Source: Pseudomonas sp. GM18 (GTDB lineage: Bacteria; Pseudomonadota; Gammaproteobacteria; Pseudomonadales; Pseudomonadaceae). Taken from it: 64,000 nt of DNA. The notes under the pieces are model-generated. The model saw only the letters and a list, made by a program, of their open reading frames with translations. It made no database searches and had not been told where the DNA came from. Positions 40,835-49,035 of this stretch are shown here, one piece after another (position 1 is the first letter of the stretch; the number at the start of each line of letters is the position of its first letter). The translations under genes were made by a program, and so were the position numbers. The stretch lies in contig NZ_AKJT01000075.1 of NCBI RefSeq assembly GCF_000282195.1, positions 109,608-173,607 of the forward strand. Reading direction: 5' to 3'.

Positions 40835-42451
40835 TCAAAACCGTGCGACACCAAAGCTGTTGGGTTGCAGCGCACGAACCTCGGCCTCATGGCAGATGTC
40901 CAGCAAGTATCCAAGCAACGTGCGGGTATCCCGTGGATCGATCAACCCGTCGTCCCACAGGTTGGCGCTGCCGTATAGCGCGGTGGACTGGCTGTCGAGT
41001 TTCTGCGCGGTGACCTGTTCCAGCATGTCGAGCATTTTCGCGTCGGGCACCAATCCGTCCTTGAGTTGTTTGGCTTCGGTGACGATCCGTAGAACTTTGC
41101 CGGCCTGGGCACCGCCCATCACCGCGGTGCGGCTGTTGGGCCAGGCGAAGATGAAGCGCGGGTCGAGACCGCGGCCGCACATCGCGTAATTGCCGGCACC
41201 GTAGGAACCGCCGACGACAATCGTCAGTTTAGGCACCCGGGCATTGGCCACCGCTTGAATCATTTTCGCGCCGTGCTTGATCACGCCTTGCTGTTCCGAC
41301 TCGGTGCCGACCATGAAGCCGGTGGTGTTGTGGAAAAACAGCAGCGGCGTCTGGCTCTGGTCGCAGAGTTGAATGAACTGCGCGGCCTTGCTCGCGCCTT
41401 TGGGCGTGATCGGGCCGTTGTTGCCGATGAAACCGCAGGCTCGACCCTGGATCTGCAAATGCCCGCATACCGTCTGCTGATCGAACTCGCTTTTGAATTC
41501 GAGGAAATTTGAAGCGTCGGCAATCCGCGCGATGATTTCACGCACGTCGTAAGGCTTTTTCGGGTCATCCGGGATCAACCCCAGCAGTTCGTCGATGGGG
41601 TAGAGCGGCTCTTCCCATTGACGTTCCGGTAACCACGGCAACTGATCGTTCCACGGCAACAGGCTCATGATCTCGCGCACCTGGCGCACGCCATCGGCAT
41701 CGTTTTCGGCCAGGTATTCGGCGGTGCCGGCGATTTGCGCGTGCATCTCGGCGCCTCCCAATTCTTCATCGGTAGCGACTTCACCGGTCGCTGCCTTGAG
41801 CAGCGGGGGACCGGCGAGAAACAACTTGGCCTTGCCGCGCACCACCACCACGTAATCCGACAACCCCGGTTGATACGCGCCGCCCGCCGTGGCCGAGCCA
41901 TGGACCACGGTGATCTGCGGCAGGCCCATGGCCGACATACGCGCCTGATTGGCAAAACTGCGCGCGCCTTCGACGAAAATCTCCGCCGCGTAATTGAGGT
42001 TGGCGCCCCCGCTTTCGGCGAGGGTGATCACCGGCAGTTTGTTTTCCATGGCGATCTGTTGCAGGCGCAGGGACTTTTTCAGGCCGCAGGGGGAAATGGT
42101 GCCGCCCTTGATTGCGCTGTTGTTCGCCACCACCAGCACCCGCACGCCGGACACGTAACCGATCCCGGCGATCAAGCCGCCGCCGGCCGCGCTGCCGTCC
42201 TTGTCATCGTGCAACTTGTAGCCAGCCAGGCTTGCCAGTTCGAGGAACGGCGCGCCGGGGTCGAGCAGCAGGTTCAGCCGCTCCCGGGGCAGCAATTGCC
42301 CGCGCTTGTCGAACCTCGGTTTGGCTTCAGCGGCTTTATTCAGCAAGTTCTGTTCGAGCTGGCGGACCTGCTCGATGCCGGCCAGCATGGCCGCATGGTT
42401 GCAGGCGAACGGTTCGCTGAACGGATCGACTTGGGACTGGATGACCGGCAT
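40835..42451 (-). CDS. atuC: Geranyl-CoA carboxylase, carboxyltransferase beta subunit
   Basis: 538 residues, carboxyltransferase with two crotonase-fold halves. Acyl-CoA and carboxybiotin sites: AESGGANLNYAAEIF, GSATAGGAYQPGLSDY, and later FFHNTTGFMVGTESEQQG and VVGGSYGAGNYAMCGRGLDP. Partner of the biotinylated AtuF. Closely related to MccB/LiuB of leucine catabolism; the atu order supports the geranyl-CoA role. Three bases after atuB. Confidence 0.88.
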   Translation of the reverse strand: MPVIQSQVDPFSEPFACNHAAMLAGIEQVRQLEQNLLNKAAEAKPRFDKRGQLLPRERLNLLLDPGAPFLELASLAGYKLHDDKDGSAAGGGLIAGIGYVSGVRVLVVANNSAIKGGTISPCGLKKSLRLQQIAMENKLPVITLAESGGANLNYAAEIFVEGARSFANQARMSAMGLPQITVVHGSATAGGAYQPGLSDYVVVVRGKAKLFLAGPPLLKAATGEVATDEELGGAEMHAQIAGTAEYLAENDADGVRQVREIMSLLPWNDQLPWLPERQWEEPLYPIDELLGLIPDDPKKPYDVREIIARIADASNFLEFKSEFDQQTVCGHLQIQGRACGFIGNNGPITPKGASKAAQFIQLCDQSQTPLLFFHNTTGFMVGTESEQQGVIKHGAKMIQAVANARVPKLTIVVGGSYGAGNYAMCGRGLDPRFIFAWPNSRTAVMGGAQAGKVLRIVTEAKQLKDGLVPDAKMLDMLEQVTAQKLDSQSTALYGSANLWDDGLIDPRDTRTLLGYLLDICHEAEVRALQPNSFGVARF

Positions 42452-42454
42452 GGG

Positions 42455-43354
42455 TTATTCCTTGTCCTTGAGCTCGTCTGGTTTGGAGGCGTCGGGTCTG
42501 AGCACGTTGGGTAAATAGGCGCGGTGAAAGCCGTTGTACGACTGACTGTTCTGCGCCTTGTGCATTGGCCAGGCCCGCCCGCCGAGGCTGGCGGCACCAT
42601 CGATGCGCAACGTGCTGCCGCTGACAAACGCCGCTGCCGGGCTGAGCAGGAAAACAATTGCCGCGCTGATTTCCGATTCAGTGCCGATACGCTTGAGCGG
42701 CACGTGTTCACACAGGGTCGGAATCACCGCCCGGAACGCGCCTTCGTAGGTGTCCATACCGCTGGAGGCGACCCAGCCCGGCGCGACGGCGTTGACTCGC
42801 ACGCCGGCGTAGCCCCATTCGAACGCTGCGGTCTTGGTAAAGTTGTCCATGCCCGAGCGCGCCGCGCCCGAATGGCCCATGCCGGGCATGCCGCCCCACA
42901 TGTCGGCGAGCATGTTGACGATGGCGCCGCCGTGCTTGCTCATGGACTGATTGAACACTTCCCGGGCCATCAGAAAACCACCCACCAGGTTGGTGCGCAG
43001 GATGGTTTCGAAACCTTTCTGATTGATCGACGCCAGCGGCGACGGGTACTGCCCGCCGGCATTGTTGACCAACCCATGAATCGGCCCGTGTTCGCGGATC
43101 AGCTCGCTGACCAGTTGCGTGACGGCGTCTTCGTTGCGGATATCGCAGACCTGCCAACTGGCTTTACCGCCGTCTTCGGTGATTTCGGCGCAGACCTTTT
43201 TCAGTTTCTCGGCATTGCGCCCCACCAGCAGCACCTGCGCGCCGAGGGCGGCGAGCTCATGGGCGGTGCAACGGCCAATGCCACTGCCGCCACCAGTGAC
43301 GATGATGTTTTGGCCGGCGAACAGGTCGGGTTTGAAAATCGAGTCGTAAGCCAT
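42455..43354 (-). CDS. atuB: AtuB short-chain dehydrogenase/reductase
   Basis: 299 residues, SDR family. NAD(P)-binding GGGSGIGRCTAHEL, NNAGG (residues ~90), and an active-site region in which the usual YxxxK Tyr is not obvious: the motif GMGHSGAARSGMDNFTKTAAFEWG has Ser/Arg around the expected Tyr/Lys. That pattern is common in the 2,4-dienoyl-CoA-reductase-like SDR branch. In P. aeruginosa, AtuB is a putative dehydrogenase of the citronellol route. 12 bases after atuA. Confidence 0.83.
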   Translation of the reverse strand: MAYDSIFKPDLFAGQNIIVTGGGSGIGRCTAHELAALGAQVLLVGRNAEKLKKVCAEITEDGGKASWQVCDIRNEDAVTQLVSELIREHGPIHGLVNNAGGQYPSPLASINQKGFETILRTNLVGGFLMAREVFNQSMSKHGGAIVNMLADMWGGMPGMGHSGAARSGMDNFTKTAAFEWGYAGVRVNAVAPGWVASSGMDTYEGAFRAVIPTLCEHVPLKRIGTESEISAAIVFLLSPAAAFVSGSTLRIDGAASLGGRAWPMHKAQNSQSYNGFHRAYLPNVLRPDASKPDELKDKE

Positions 43355-43366
43355 GGCGACAGTCCT

Positions 43367-45169
43367 CTAGTTGAACCGGTCGGCGATGCGCTGGGGCACC
43401 GGGATCTGGATGTCCAGCAGTTGTTGGGCGAACGCCTTGCCTTGCGGGTCGATCCGCAGGCTGGCCACGCCACCGCCGCCGAGTGCGTTTTCCAGAAGAA
43501 AATTAAAGCTCTGAGTGCCGGGTAAATACCAGCGTTCGACGCGTCCGTGGATCGGGTCGAGGACATGGCTCATCCAGTCGACCATCACCTCGGGTGTCAG
43601 CGCTTCGGCGATCCACGGCAGGTAGTCGGGGTGCCGGGCCATGACGCCGATGTTGCTGTGATTACCCTTGTCGCCGGAGCGCGCCACGGCGAGTTTGATC
43701 AAGGCCACGCTGGCGTCGGCGCGTTCTTTGGTTTTCGGCGGGTCGAACGGCAGCGGCAAGTCAGCCGGGTCGAGGGCATCGAGGGCGGGCAGGGCACACG
43801 GATGGCGCTCACCGGCGAGGTCGATTTCCAGGGTGCAGGCGGTTTTGTCGATCAGGAACGAAAACAGCCGGATCACCGGGTACACCGTCGGCCGTCCGCC
43901 GACGATCCCGGTCAACCCCGGCGCCATGCCGGTGGCGGCCTGGGCGATTTCCCGGGAGAACAGAATCAAGGCCTGCTTGCTCGGATGGCGCACGGCGAGT
44001 TTGATCACCACTTCGCGGCTGTCCTGGCGCTGGCCGTGGGGGCCGTAGGTGGCCTCGCTGCCCAGCAGTTCGATGTTCACTTCACTGTAGGGCGCCCAGC
44101 CGCGCTGGCTGAACATTTCCGAGGTCTTGTTGATGATCGCCTGGCTGACCCGTCGAGCCTTGGCCACGGCATCGATCCCGGCGATCAGGCAACTGGCGGT
44201 GCAGCGGAAACCGTCCGGATAAGTGGCGCTGACCTTGTACTGAGCGGTCGGCGGCAAGCCTTTCGCGCCATGCACCTGAACTGCGTTTTTGCCTTGTTGC
44301 ACGAGTTTGACCTGGCTGAAATCACACACCACATCGGGCAGCAAATAGGCTTGCGGGTCGCCGATCTCATAGAGCATCTGCTCGCCAACCGTCAGCGGTG
44401 TGACCAGACCGCCGGAGCCGTCGGGTTTGCTGACGATGAACTGGCTGTCGGCGCCGACTTCGACGATCGGAAAACCGATGTGTTCGTAGTCGGGCACGTC
44501 GCGCCAATCGGTGAAATTACCGCCGGTGCACTGGGCGCCACATTCGATGAGATGCCCGGCCAATGCGGCCTGGGCGAGTTTGTCGTAGTCGTGCCACGAC
44601 CAGCCGAACTCATGCACCAGCGCGGCGCTGACCACGGCGCTGTCGACCACACGCCCGGTAATCACAATGTCGGCGCCCAGGCGCAGGGCTTCGACGATGC
44701 CCGGTGCGCCGAGGTAGGCGTTGGTCGACACGCACATTGGTGGCAGGGGCGCGCCACTGAACATCTCGTAGAGACCAAGACTGCTCAGGTGTTTGAACTG
44801 CGGTTGCAGGTCGTCACCCGACAGCACGGCGATCTTCAGCGCCACCCCGGCCTTGTCGCAGGCCGCTTGCAGGGCGGCGGCGCAGGCCTGTGGATTGACC
44901 CCGCCGGCGTTGCTGATCACCCGGATCTGTTGTTTCGCGAGATGCTCGAGGAGGGGGCTGAGGACTTCGATGAAGTCGCTGGCGTAGCCGGTTGCGGGAT
45001 CTTTCATCCGCGCCCCGGCCATGATCGACATCGTGATTTCGGCCAGATAATCGAACACCAGATAGTCCAGCCGCCCGCCCTCCACCAGTTGCGCGGCGGC
45101 GGTCGAGGTGTCGCCCCAGAATGCACTGGCACAACCGATGCGAATTGTTTTAGGCACAGTCAACTCCAT
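43367..45169 (-). CDS. atuA: AtuA, acyclic terpene utilisation protein (DUF1446)
   Basis: 600 residues. Long N-terminal DUF1446 domain (IRIGCASAFWGDTSTAAAQL; YLVFDYLAEITMSIMA; NAGGVNPQACAAALQ) and a C-terminal ~100-residue extension (VALIKLAVARSGDKGNHSNIG). The family is found in terpene and related carboxylase clusters; the biochemical role is unproven. The ATG at 45169 is taken as the start, with a weak ribosome site. First gene of the atuABCDEF row, read away from atuR, with two probable AtuR operators in front. Confidence 0.9.
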   Translation of the reverse strand: MELTVPKTIRIGCASAFWGDTSTAAAQLVEGGRLDYLVFDYLAEITMSIMAGARMKDPATGYASDFIEVLSPLLEHLAKQQIRVISNAGGVNPQACAAALQAACDKAGVALKIAVLSGDDLQPQFKHLSSLGLYEMFSGAPLPPMCVSTNAYLGAPGIVEALRLGADIVITGRVVDSAVVSAALVHEFGWSWHDYDKLAQAALAGHLIECGAQCTGGNFTDWRDVPDYEHIGFPIVEVGADSQFIVSKPDGSGGLVTPLTVGEQMLYEIGDPQAYLLPDVVCDFSQVKLVQQGKNAVQVHGAKGLPPTAQYKVSATYPDGFRCTASCLIAGIDAVAKARRVSQAIINKTSEMFSQRGWAPYSEVNIELLGSEATYGPHGQRQDSREVVIKLAVRHPSKQALILFSREIAQAATGMAPGLTGIVGGRPTVYPVIRLFSFLIDKTACTLEIDLAGERHPCALPALDALDPADLPLPFDPPKTKERADASVALIKLAVARSGDKGNHSNIGVMARHPDYLPWIAEALTPEVMVDWMSHVLDPIHGRVERWYLPGTQSFNFLLENALGGGGVASLRIDPQGKAFAQQLLDIQIPVPQRIADRFN

Positions 45170-45200
45170 AGCCACCTGCGACAGAAGTGCTTCGAGACTA

Positions 45201-45213
45201 CCAAGCAAGCGCT
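45201..45213. promoter_or_regulatory. Probable AtuR operator 1
   Basis: CCAAGCAAGCGCT, a 13-base motif whose exact reverse complement occurs at 45247-45259. This copy extends to the inverted repeat CCAAGC-N4-GCTTGG. In P. aeruginosa AtuR binds two 13-bp inverted repeats in the atuA-atuR intergenic region; the number, length and place agree. Confidence 0.75.
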
Positions 45214-45246
45214 TGGTTTGTAAACGCCTTGATTATCTTCTTCCCG

Positions 45247-45259
45247 AGCGCTTGCTTGG
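45247..45259. promoter_or_regulatory. Probable AtuR operator 2
   Basis: AGCGCTTGCTTGG, reverse complement of operator 1, 46 bases further on. The pair lies 32-89 bases from the atuA and atuR starts, so AtuR bound here could repress both directions. Confidence 0.75.
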
Positions 45260-45347
45260 TCGCCCCCGCCAGCTTAAATTGCCCGCGCAACCCTGCTGTT
45301 TTAACGGGCAGCGGCGCATTTGATTGATCGACTGTAGGAGAGAACGG

Positions 45348-45971
45348 GTGGACGAGCAAAAAGCCCTGAGGGTGATGCGCGAATTGGTCGACAGCGGCCA
45401 ATTGACCGACCCCGACAGCGCCCGCGGCAAACTGCTGCAAGTGGCCGCTCACCTGTTTCGCAACAAAGGTTATGAACGCACCACCGTGCGCGATCTGGCC
45501 GGTGCGGTGGGCATTCAGTCAGGCAGCATTTTTCATCACTTCAAAAGCAAGGACGAGATCCTGCGGGCGGTGATGGAGGAGACCATTCGCTACAACACCG
45601 CGTTGATGCGCGCAGCGCTGGCTGAGGCCGGCAGTGTGCGCGAGCGGGTGCTGGCGCTGATTCGTTGCGAATTGCAGTCGATCATGGGCGGCAGTGGCGA
45701 GGCCATGGCGGTGCTGGTGTATGAGTGGCGTTCGCTGTCTGAGGAAGGCCAGGCGCAGGTTCTGGCGCTGCGCGATATTTATGAAGCCATCTGGCTGCAG
45801 GTGCTGGGAGAAGCCAAGGACGCCGGTTTTATCCGTGGCGATGTGTTCATCACCCGCCGTTTCCTGACGGGCGCGCTATCCTGGACCACCACCTGGTTTC
45901 GCGCCGATGGCAGCATGAGCCTCGATCAATTGGCAGATGAAGCGCTGATTCTGGTGCTTGAAGAACGGTAA
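45348..45971 (+). CDS. atuR: TetR-family repressor AtuR
   Basis: 207 residues. N-terminal TetR helix-turn-helix (KGYERTTVRDLAGAVGIQSGSIFHHFKSKDEIL) and a C-terminal ligand-binding domain with Trp-rich pocket sequence (ALSWTTTWFRADG). AtuR represses the acyclic terpene genes until a pathway CoA-ester is present. The GTG at 45348 is chosen for its GTAGGAGAGAAC ribosome site; the frame starts at 45324. Divergent from atuA, the usual repressor arrangement. Confidence 0.88.
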   Translation: MDEQKALRVMRELVDSGQLTDPDSARGKLLQVAAHLFRNKGYERTTVRDLAGAVGIQSGSIFHHFKSKDEILRAVMEETIRYNTALMRAALAEAGSVRERVLALIRCELQSIMGGSGEAMAVLVYEWRSLSEEGQAQVLALRDIYEAIWLQVLGEAKDAGFIRGDVFITRRFLTGALSWTTTWFRADGSMSLDQLADEALILVLEER

Positions 45972-46066
45972 TGAGCCGTCTATCTCGGCAAGAAACTGGC
46001 TAAGTTGACGAAACCGCCTAGTTTGTATGCATTGATGAGTATTTTTTTGGGGAGTGTGCTGTTTTG

Positions 46067-46861
46067 ATGTCTTCGTCAATTCGAATGGCGTCGCGGCTTT
46101 TGCTGGCGGCGCTTGCGGTGTGCTGGATGTTGCCATCTCAGGCCGCGCAACAGGTGCGGGTCGGTGCCGCCCATTTTCCACCCTATACCGTGCGCCCGGA
46201 GTCCGGTGCCGACACCGGTCTGCTGCCGCAACTGGTGGAAGCGCTGAACCAGCTGCAGACCGATTATCAGTTTGTGCTGGTACCCACCTCCATTCCCAGG
46301 CGTTTCAACGACTTCAAGGAAGGCCGGGTCGATATGGCAATTTTCGAGAACCCGGACTGGGGCTGGAAGGACATTCCGCATACCGACGTCGACATGGGCC
46401 TGGAAGATGCAGAAATCTTTGTCGCGCAGAAGCAACCCGGTCGCGATGAGAATTACTTCAAGGACCTGGCGAGCAAGCGCCTGGCGCTGTACAGCGGCTA
46501 TCACTACGAGTTTGCCAATTTCAACGCCGATCCCAAGTATCTGGCCGACACCTACAACGCCACGCTGACCTATTCCCACGACAGCAACCTGCTGATGGTG
46601 CTGCGCGGGCGAGCGGACATTGCCCTGGTGACACGCTCTTATCTGAGCGATTACCTGCTGCGCAACGAGAAAGTCGGCGAGCAGTTGCTGGTGTCGCAAC
46701 GCATCGATCAGGTCTATCACCATTACGCGCTGATTCGTCCAGAGGCGCCGATTACGGGTGAAGCATTCGGCAAGTTGCTGCAAGGCCTGCGAAACAACGG
46801 CCAGATGCTGAAGATTTTCGATCCCTACAAAATTGCCCTGGTGCCGGTGGGCAAGCACTGA
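46067..46861 (+). CDS. Periplasmic solute-binding protein (SBP_bac_3-like)
   Basis: 264 residues. Signal peptide of about 27 residues ending PSQAAQQ, then one bilobed binding domain (VRVGAAHFPPYTVRPESG, GRVDMAIFENPDWGW, LMVLRGRADIALV). It resembles amino-acid-type binding proteins, but no permease or ATPase gene is nearby. Orphan proteins of this sort may feed distant ABC systems or act as sensors. The ATG at 46067 is preferred over the overlapping TTG at 46064; GGGGAG lies upstream. The ligand is unknown. Confidence 0.8.
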   Translation: MSSSIRMASRLLLAALAVCWMLPSQAAQQVRVGAAHFPPYTVRPESGADTGLLPQLVEALNQLQTDYQFVLVPTSIPRRFNDFKEGRVDMAIFENPDWGWKDIPHTDVDMGLEDAEIFVAQKQPGRDENYFKDLASKRLALYSGYHYEFANFNADPKYLADTYNATLTYSHDSNLLMVLRGRADIALVTRSYLSDYLLRNEKVGEQLLVSQRIDQVYHHYALIRPEAPITGEAFGKLLQGLRNNGQMLKIFDPYKIALVPVGKH

Positions 46862-47032
46862 CAGATAGAGTTTCCGGGGGCAGGGGGGGCGGACGACCAT
46901 TCATCTGGTATTTATGTTCTGCTGTTCGAATGGTCGAATTGACAGTAGACGCTTCGCCTAACGTGGTCTTAGCTCCTTTCCTGTGTCCGACCCCATGGAG
47001 GGGTTGGCGCTCATTCAGAAAGGATTTCTGTC

Positions 47033-47872
47033 ATGACAAACCCTTCGTCGGTTTCTCTCTCCTGTGTACCCTCTCCTGTAGTGCCACAAGCCGTCAACCA
47101 TGTACTCACTCTGAAAAAACCTGATGATTCGGCCGGTGTCACGGTCGAGGTGGCGCGTTGGCCGTTCATGGTGGTCAATCAAAAGACAACGCTGCATGTC
47201 TGTGGTCAACAGGCCGACGGCTCGTCAGTGATGCTGCGAGTGGCCGACGCCGAGCCCGTCACGCAACAAGAGTTCCAAGAGGGCTGGCGTCGCAATATTG
47301 CCTGGGCGTCTTTGCAAAATCTGAAAGACGGGAGCCATCTCGCGTTTGTTTTTCAGGCGGCACTGGATGGAGGCAGTTGTGCTAGTCCGGTGCTGTTCCC
47401 GACATTGTGTCTTGAGGTTCAGGTGCCTTTTGACAATACAACGACCTTCTCGGCAACAGACGGTACCAATAACTGGAATGGTTGGATGAGGGGCGACGCT
47501 GCGACTGATCCACGGGATCTCACCATCACCAAAGATGGAGATATCTACGTATTATTCGACAACACCTACACCAACAACTCTGCCGGGACAGTGTTGAAAA
47601 AGACCTTTCAGGGGCTGGAGGTGGGTCGGTCCTATGAGTTCGGGCTGACCGTGCGCAGGTGGAATGACAAATATTCAGTTCCGGTGTTGTCACTCAACAG
47701 CGGAGCGCAAGTCATTGCCCCCGCGACGGAAATTCCATCAATGGCCTGGGCGCCGCTCAAAGGCACGTTTACCGCGAGTGCATCACAGATGGAGTTGCAG
47801 ATCGTTAACCATGTCGCCACCGGAAACGGCAATGACTATGCCTTCCGCGAAATCTGGGTCAGGTCGATCTAG
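47033..47872 (+). CDS. Unrecognised two-domain beta-rich protein
   Basis: 279 residues; family not recognised. It appears to have two beta-rich modules. Residues ~15-130 look like an Ig-like or adhesin-repeat unit (VEVARWPFMVVNQKTTLHVCGQ and SHLAFVFQAALDGG). Residues ~140-279 look like a jelly-roll or carbohydrate-binding module (TNNWNGWMRGDAATDPRDLT, LEVGRSYEFGLTVRRWN, DYAFREIWVRSI). No signal peptide or membrane segment. The start has AAAGGA ahead of it, and a strong terminator follows, so it is probably a real single gene. Base composition is lower in GC than its neighbours, suggesting later acquisition. Four cysteines. Confidence 0.65.
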   Translation: MTNPSSVSLSCVPSPVVPQAVNHVLTLKKPDDSAGVTVEVARWPFMVVNQKTTLHVCGQQADGSSVMLRVADAEPVTQQEFQEGWRRNIAWASLQNLKDGSHLAFVFQAALDGGSCASPVLFPTLCLEVQVPFDNTTTFSATDGTNNWNGWMRGDAATDPRDLTITKDGDIYVLFDNTYTNNSAGTVLKKTFQGLEVGRSYEFGLTVRRWNDKYSVPVLSLNSGAQVIAPATEIPSMAWAPLKGTFTASASQMELQIVNHVATGNGNDYAFREIWVRSI

Positions 47873-47921
47873 CACCTGCGTAACGTCAATGGCCTGGAGC
47901 TGATCCAGGCTGTGCATGCCA

Positions 47922-47954
47922 CCGCGAATGCTGATTAAGGTTCGCGGTTTTTTT
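47922..47954 (+). terminator. Rho-independent terminator after the unrecognised protein gene
   Basis: Stem CCGCGAA / TTCGCGG, 12-base loop, followed directly by seven T. It ends only four bases before the PvdS box of the next gene, keeping the two transcription units apart. Confidence 0.9.
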
Positions 47955-47957
47955 CGT

Positions 47958-47981
47958 TAAATTTCCATGCCCGGCTCACGT
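47958..47981 (+). promoter_or_regulatory. PvdS-dependent promoter (iron-starvation box) of the acetyltransferase gene
   Basis: TAAAT-N16-CGT, a perfect match to the iron-starvation box recognised by PvdS-containing RNA polymerase, 40 bases before the start codon of the acetyltransferase gene. Confidence 0.8.
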
Positions 47982-48021
47982 CACCTCAGTTAACTGTCGA
48001 CGATTACCGTGAGCCCGATCC

Positions 48022-49035
48022 ATGTCCAATCTGAATGACCTGACCGCCCTGGCCTTGCCGTCAGGCAACCGTCTTGTAGCCGATGAAACCGCAAGTCGCC
48101 TGAGTCTCAGCCTGGAAGGTCAGCCGCTGATCGAACTGCGGCTGACCCGCGAGCCCGAGTTGCATCTGACGTTGGAGGAGCGTTTCGGCCGTCCTGACGG
48201 TCAAGCATTCTGGGCGGCCTGTTATTGGCTGTTTGCCCGTGATGCGCAGTGTCAGCGTCTGACCTGGCATCTCGATCAAGTGCCCACCGAAGCCTTGCTC
48301 AGCGGGTTGCTGATCGCCACCGACGTCAACGGTCAGTATCGCTGTGAACGCACGCTGTTCTGGCAATTGCCTCAGCCTTGGCTGGGTGAGTCGTTGACTG
48401 GCAGTTATCCACAGCAGATGGTCATCAGTGACGGCAAGCGCCATCCCCTGCGTGCGGTGAAACCCCGTGGTGAAGTGTATCGCCGCTTCGATGCACGACT
48501 CGGTGCCTGGGTTTCCCTGCGCACGGTGGAAATCGAGCATGACCTGGCGCGTTTCAACCGCTGGCAGAACAGCCCGCGGGTCGCGAGTTTCTGGCAGGAG
48601 GAGGGCAGTCTGGAGCAGCATCGGGAATACCTGAGCAAGCTTGAAGCCGCCCCGCACACCTTGACGCTGATCGGTTGCTTCGATGATCAGCCGTTTGCCT
48701 ACTTTGAAGCCTACTGGGCCAAGGAAGATCGCATTGCGCCGTTCTATGACGCCGGCGATTACGACCGTGGCATTCACATGCTGGTGGGTGAGGAAGATCA
48801 CCGTGGCCCGCACAAGGTGGCGAGCTGGTTATCGGCGCTGGTGCACTACCTGTTTCTCGATGACCCGCGCACTCAACGGGTGGTCGCCGAACCTCGCGCC
48901 GACAACGCGAAGATGATCGGGCATATGCACAATCAGTGTTTTCACTGCGAAAAAGAGTTCGACTTCCCGCACAAGCGCGCGGCGCTGATGATGCTGGGGC
49001 GTGAGCGGTTTTTTGATCGGTGCAAGTTGGCCTGA
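48022..49035 (+). CDS. pvdYII: IucB-like siderophore acetyltransferase, probable hydroxyornithine acetylase PvdYII
   Basis: 337 residues. The C-terminal half is a GNAT domain of the IucB/Acetyltransf_8 type (YWAKEDRIAPFYDAGDYDRG, HMLVGEEDHRGPHK, AEPRADNAKMIGHMHNQCF, FPHKRAALMMLGRERFF); the N-terminal half is the barrel-like region usual in these enzymes. IucB acetylates N-hydroxylysine in aerobactin synthesis. In fluorescent pseudomonads PvdYII is proposed to acetylate hydroxyornithine for pyoverdines containing acetyl-hydroxyornithine. A perfect PvdS box and the adjacent pvdS/pvdL support the pyoverdine role. The exact substrate is inferred. Convergent with pvdS across a REP hairpin. Confidence 0.75.
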   Translation: MSNLNDLTALALPSGNRLVADETASRLSLSLEGQPLIELRLTREPELHLTLEERFGRPDGQAFWAACYWLFARDAQCQRLTWHLDQVPTEALLSGLLIATDVNGQYRCERTLFWQLPQPWLGESLTGSYPQQMVISDGKRHPLRAVKPRGEVYRRFDARLGAWVSLRTVEIEHDLARFNRWQNSPRVASFWQEEGSLEQHREYLSKLEAAPHTLTLIGCFDDQPFAYFEAYWAKEDRIAPFYDAGDYDRGIHMLVGEEDHRGPHKVASWLSALVHYLFLDDPRTQRVVAEPRADNAKMIGHMHNQCFHCEKEFDFPHKRAALMMLGRERFFDRCKLA

